Of a stretch of 64,000 bases of DNA, positions 61,444 to 64,000 are shown piece after piece. The translations under genes and the position numbers were made by a program. The notes under the pieces are model-generated. The model was not told where the DNA came from and made no database searches. It worked only from the letters and a program-made list of their open reading frames with translations. Source of the DNA: Isotricha intestinalis (taxonomy: Eukaryota > Ciliophora > Litostomatea > Vestibuliferida > Isotrichidae); assembly GCA_023807065.1 (NCBI GenBank), contig JAJJLU010003481.1, positions 1-64,000 of the forward strand, written 5' to 3'. Each line of letters opens with the position of its first letter. Positions within the stretch are counted from its first letter, which is position 1.

Positions 61444-64000
61444 ATGAGTAGACGTCGTCGTCAAAAGCAAATTCAAAATTTAATAGAACCTTCAGATTTA
61501 ACAAAAATAAAAAATACATTGAACTATTTATTTTTTGATCAATATCAAGACATGGCATCGTTTCCTCGTTTTGAAGAATGTTTTGCAATATTAACAAAAG
61601 GAGAAGAGATAAATTATCAAGAAGCATTTATAGATATAATAGGAGAAAAGCATAAATATTTAACATTTAGAAGAATGATTCGTGCATTTTTCAGAGTTCA
61701 AGAAGGAGGAAGAAAAGTAAAAGAATCAACAAAAAAATTATTCGATATTATTTTTAATAAGGCTTTAAAAGTTGATGGTGAATTTATCGGTGAAAAATTA
61801 GAAGATGCTACGAAATTTCATTCAAAAAATTCTGAAAATCATTTTGCTATTTCTAGTCTTGCTGTTATTACTGATGAATCAAGAGAACAAATTAAAGGAT
61901 TTCAAATTTATTATGATGATTTTTTTAAGAATGATTTATATATTAAAGAAAGTGAAAATAAATTTATTTCATTAGAAGTTAATTTAAGAGTTGATGAAAA
62001 TAGACCTGAAGAATTAAAAAATCAATTTCCTGATAAAAATCAAAGAGATGGAATAATTAGTATTATAGGAACTTTTAGTAATTATCTTACTTTTATTGGT
62101 TTTAAATGTAGAAGTGGTAAAACTTTATTTGTTGGAAAACCCAATGGAGATCCTTTTATATTTAGTGAAGTTGGAAAAGAATTAAAATATATTAAAATTG
62201 AAATTAAAAATAATTTTATCAATTATTTTGAACCTCATTTTGAAGAAATTGAAAGAACAAATCCTCATATTGATAAAAATACTGATGAAATTACTGATGA
62301 CTTTTTAAATCAAGATAAACCAATTTTTGAAGAGGAAAATATTAAAAATTTACCACAAGAAGAATTAGCAAAAAACATACTTCAACCATTAATTCCTGAT
62401 GATACTTTTTATGATAAAAATAATGAAGATAATATTAATGGAACTACAATTGATGAAATATGTCCTTTAACAAAAAGATATTGGGATAAAGAACCAGAAA
62501 GTGAATCTATAAATAAAGAAATGAATGAAAAAACTATTTTAAATGAAGCTGATGATTTTAATAAAAATCAAAATTCTCTTAAACAAGAAATGGAACATTA
62601 TGGTGGAGTAAGAGATACAGATAAAAAAAATACTAATGAAACTGATCAAAAAAAATTTGATGGTAATGTTGAAAATGATACTACTCCTTCTTCTATTTTA
62701 TTAGATCCTAATAATTTTGATACTTTATTAACTAAATTAGGAGATAAAATATCAGAAGATTTTAAAAGTGGAACTTGGAAAGAAGAAGAAAAAGGAGATA
62801 ATTTAAAATCAAGAGGAAATAAATTAAAAAGTGGTTTTGGTTTTGGTTTTTTTGATTTTGGAGATATAGAAGAACATTTTAATGATGTTAGAAGAAATAT
62901 TTTTGGTTTTTTTGATGATGATTATGATATGTTATATCAACAAGAAATGAAAAGAAGAGAAGAATTAGAAAAAGAAAGAAAAAAAAAATTAAACGAACAA
63001 ATAATAAAACAAAAAACACAAATTGCTCAAAAAAATTGGCAAAATTTATCAACTAAATTAAGTAAGAATCAAGGTCTTTATATTATTCAAACTATTGGTG
63101 CTGTTATTAAAGGATTAAAATTACTTAAAATGGAAAATGAAGGTATTCCAAATAATTATACTATGAGAGAAAAAGTTGCTTTGTTTGAAGTTTTAAGAAA
63201 TAATCGACCTATTATTAATATGATTGCTAAAGCACATCAAGAAGCTTTGAGAAGAAAAAAAGAAGATGAATTAATCAATAAAGAAGTTAAAGATTTAGAA
63301 AAATTAAAAAAAGAAGAAGAAGAAAGAAAAAAAGAAGAGAAGAAAAAATTAGAAGAAGATAGAAAAAGACAAGAAGAAGAACAAAAAATTTTAGAAGAGA
63401 AAAGGAAAATTGCAGAAGAACAAAAAAGAAGAGAATTAGAAGAAAAAAAAAGAAAAATGGAAATTGAAGCCGAAAAAGATAGACAAAGGAAATTAGAATT
63501 AGAAAGAATAGAATTAGAAAAAAAAAAAGAAGAAGAAAGAAAAAAAAAAGAAGAAGAAAATAGAAGAAAAGAATTAGAAAAACAACAAAAATTAATAGAA
63601 GAAGAGAGAAAGAGAGTAGAAGAAGAAGAAAGGAAAAAAGAAGAGAAAAAGAGAAAAGAATTAGAAGAGAAAAAGAAGAAAGAAGAAGAAGAAAAAAAAA
63701 GAAGAGAAGAAGAGAAGAGAAAAGAAGAAGAAAGTAGAAAACAAACAAAAGAATTAAAAATAAGTGATTTACCAGAAATAAATAAAAAATTAGAAATAAT
63801 AGAAAGAATGTTACCAAATTCAACAGGTGAAAAAAAGCAAATGTTAATGGATTATTATCAAGAATTAATGAGAGATAAAAATGCAATAATTAAAGCATTG
63901 AATGATGAGCAAAAAAATAAAGTAGCTGAAAATTTAAATTATAATATAGAAGAAGCAAAAAAAAAAGAAGAAGAAGAAAGAAGAAAATTAAAAGAAGAAG
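61444..64000 (+). CDS. Calpain-family paralogue, 3' end beyond the window
   Basis: The frame is open from ATG 61444 (MSRRRRQKQIQ) to the window end, at least 852 codons. The N-terminal module matches the neighbour at 56982-60992: LNYLFFDQYQDMASFPRF, IIGEKHKYLTFRRMIRAFF, FQIYYDDFFKNDLY, LTFIGFKCRSGKTLFVGKP. The middle also matches (KNQGLYIIQTIGAVIKGLK, NRPIINMIAKAHQEALRR), before a very long Glu/Lys/Arg single-helix-like stretch (~585-770). A second shared block (NKKLEIIERMLP, QELMRDKNAIIKAL) follows. By analogy a CysPc domain should lie beyond the edge, so its catalytic state is unknown. A Gly/Phe-rich loop (FGFGFFDFGD) is specific to this copy. Confidence 0.88.
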   Translation, partial: MSRRRRQKQIQNLIEPSDLTKIKNTLNYLFFDQYQDMASFPRFEECFAILTKGEEINYQEAFIDIIGEKHKYLTFRRMIRAFFRVQEGGRKVKESTKKLFDIIFNKALKVDGEFIGEKLEDATKFHSKNSENHFAISSLAVITDESREQIKGFQIYYDDFFKNDLYIKESENKFISLEVNLRVDENRPEELKNQFPDKNQRDGIISIIGTFSNYLTFIGFKCRSGKTLFVGKPNGDPFIFSEVGKELKYIKIEIKNNFINYFEPHFEEIERTNPHIDKNTDEITDDFLNQDKPIFEEENIKNLPQEELAKNILQPLIPDDTFYDKNNEDNINGTTIDEICPLTKRYWDKEPESESINKEMNEKTILNEADDFNKNQNSLKQEMEHYGGVRDTDKKNTNETDQKKFDGNVENDTTPSSILLDPNNFDTLLTKLGDKISEDFKSGTWKEEEKGDNLKSRGNKLKSGFGFGFFDFGDIEEHFNDVRRNIFGFFDDDYDMLYQQEMKRREELEKERKKKLNEQIIKQKTQIAQKNWQNLSTKLSKNQGLYIIQTIGAVIKGLKLLKMENEGIPNNYTMREKVALFEVLRNNRPIINMIAKAHQEALRRKKEDELINKEVKDLEKLKKEEEERKKEEKKKLEEDRKRQEEEQKILEEKRKIAEEQKRRELEEKKRKMEIEAEKDRQRKLELERIELEKKKEEERKKKEEENRRKELEKQQKLIEEERKRVEEEERKKEEKKRKELEEKKKKEEEEKKRREEEKRKEEESRKQTKELKISDLPEINKKLEIIERMLPNSTGEKKQMLMDYYQELMRDKNAIIKALNDEQKNKVAENLNYNIEEAKKKEEEERRKLKEE

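Noticed and set aside
63287..63886. 199-codon Leu/Phe/Ser-rich minus-strand frame near the window end
   Set aside because: It is the antisense of the Glu/Lys/Arg helix of the second calpain-type gene, whose plus-strand frame is open throughout and matches its paralogue.

Overview
The window is nuclear DNA from a gene-dense, extremely AT-rich, ciliated or flagellated microbial eukaryote. TAA, TAG and TGA all end genes, so the standard genetic code is used. There are about 38 intact-looking protein genes on both strands, usually separated by 100-600 bases of almost pure A/T, and no bacterial-type operon signals. Most genes are single exons. Three have minute introns (25, 28 and 41 nt), all starting GTAAAA and ending TAG. 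Asn-rich tracts, B-box/WD40 proteins, a receptor-type adenylate/guanylate cyclase, calpain-like giants, SF-assemblin and a kinase with an RGTxLFMSP activation loop together suggest a ciliate macronuclear chromosome. The standard code and base composition would fit a litostome such as a rumen ciliate, but this placement is inference and another AT-rich protist is possible.

Layout. 1-5.3 kb: a possible papain-fold protein, a decayed gene and two unrecognised proteins. 5.3-16 kb: a NOT2/3/5-box protein (CCR4-NOT), a large coiled-coil protein, D-aminoacyl-tRNA deacylase, SF-assemblin, a multi-pass membrane protein with one intron and one frame break, a protein with a cysteine tail, a GC-richer presumed cytoskeletal protein and a DPY30 protein. 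16-26.6 kb: two B-box proteins (one with WD40 repeats) flanking a Pumilio RNA-binding protein, an Asn-rich gene with a 28-nt intron, and a kinesin-like protein lacking the ATP-binding loop. 26.7-41.3 kb: a DENN-domain protein, an intron-containing Asn/Lys-rich gene, an ELAPOR/EIG121-like receptor, an AGC kinase, a coiled-coil protein, a cyclase with a one-base frame break and a small membrane protein. 41.9-56.8 kb: an ankyrin protein, a zinc-ribbon/kinase fusion, a second protein with a cysteine tail, a Rab-like GTPase head-to-head with an oxysterol-binding protein, a decayed Kelch-type gene and an IWS1 elongation factor. 57-64 kb: two paralogous calpain-type proteins transcribed divergently, the second cut by the window edge.

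The genes do not form one pathway. Recurring themes are cilia and cytoskeleton (SF-assemblin, kinesin-like, calpains, coiled coils), membrane traffic and lipid handling (Rab, DENN, OSBP, ELAPOR), signalling (cyclase, two kinases) and mRNA control (NOT, PUF, IWS1).

Several proteins are degenerate relatives of enzymes: a kinesin without a P-loop, a calpain without its catalytic His, a cyclase without its first metal Asp, and an OSBP with an altered signature. At least four relic genes with repeated frame breaks lie between the intact genes. No tRNA, rRNA, CRISPR array or transposase gene was recognised.
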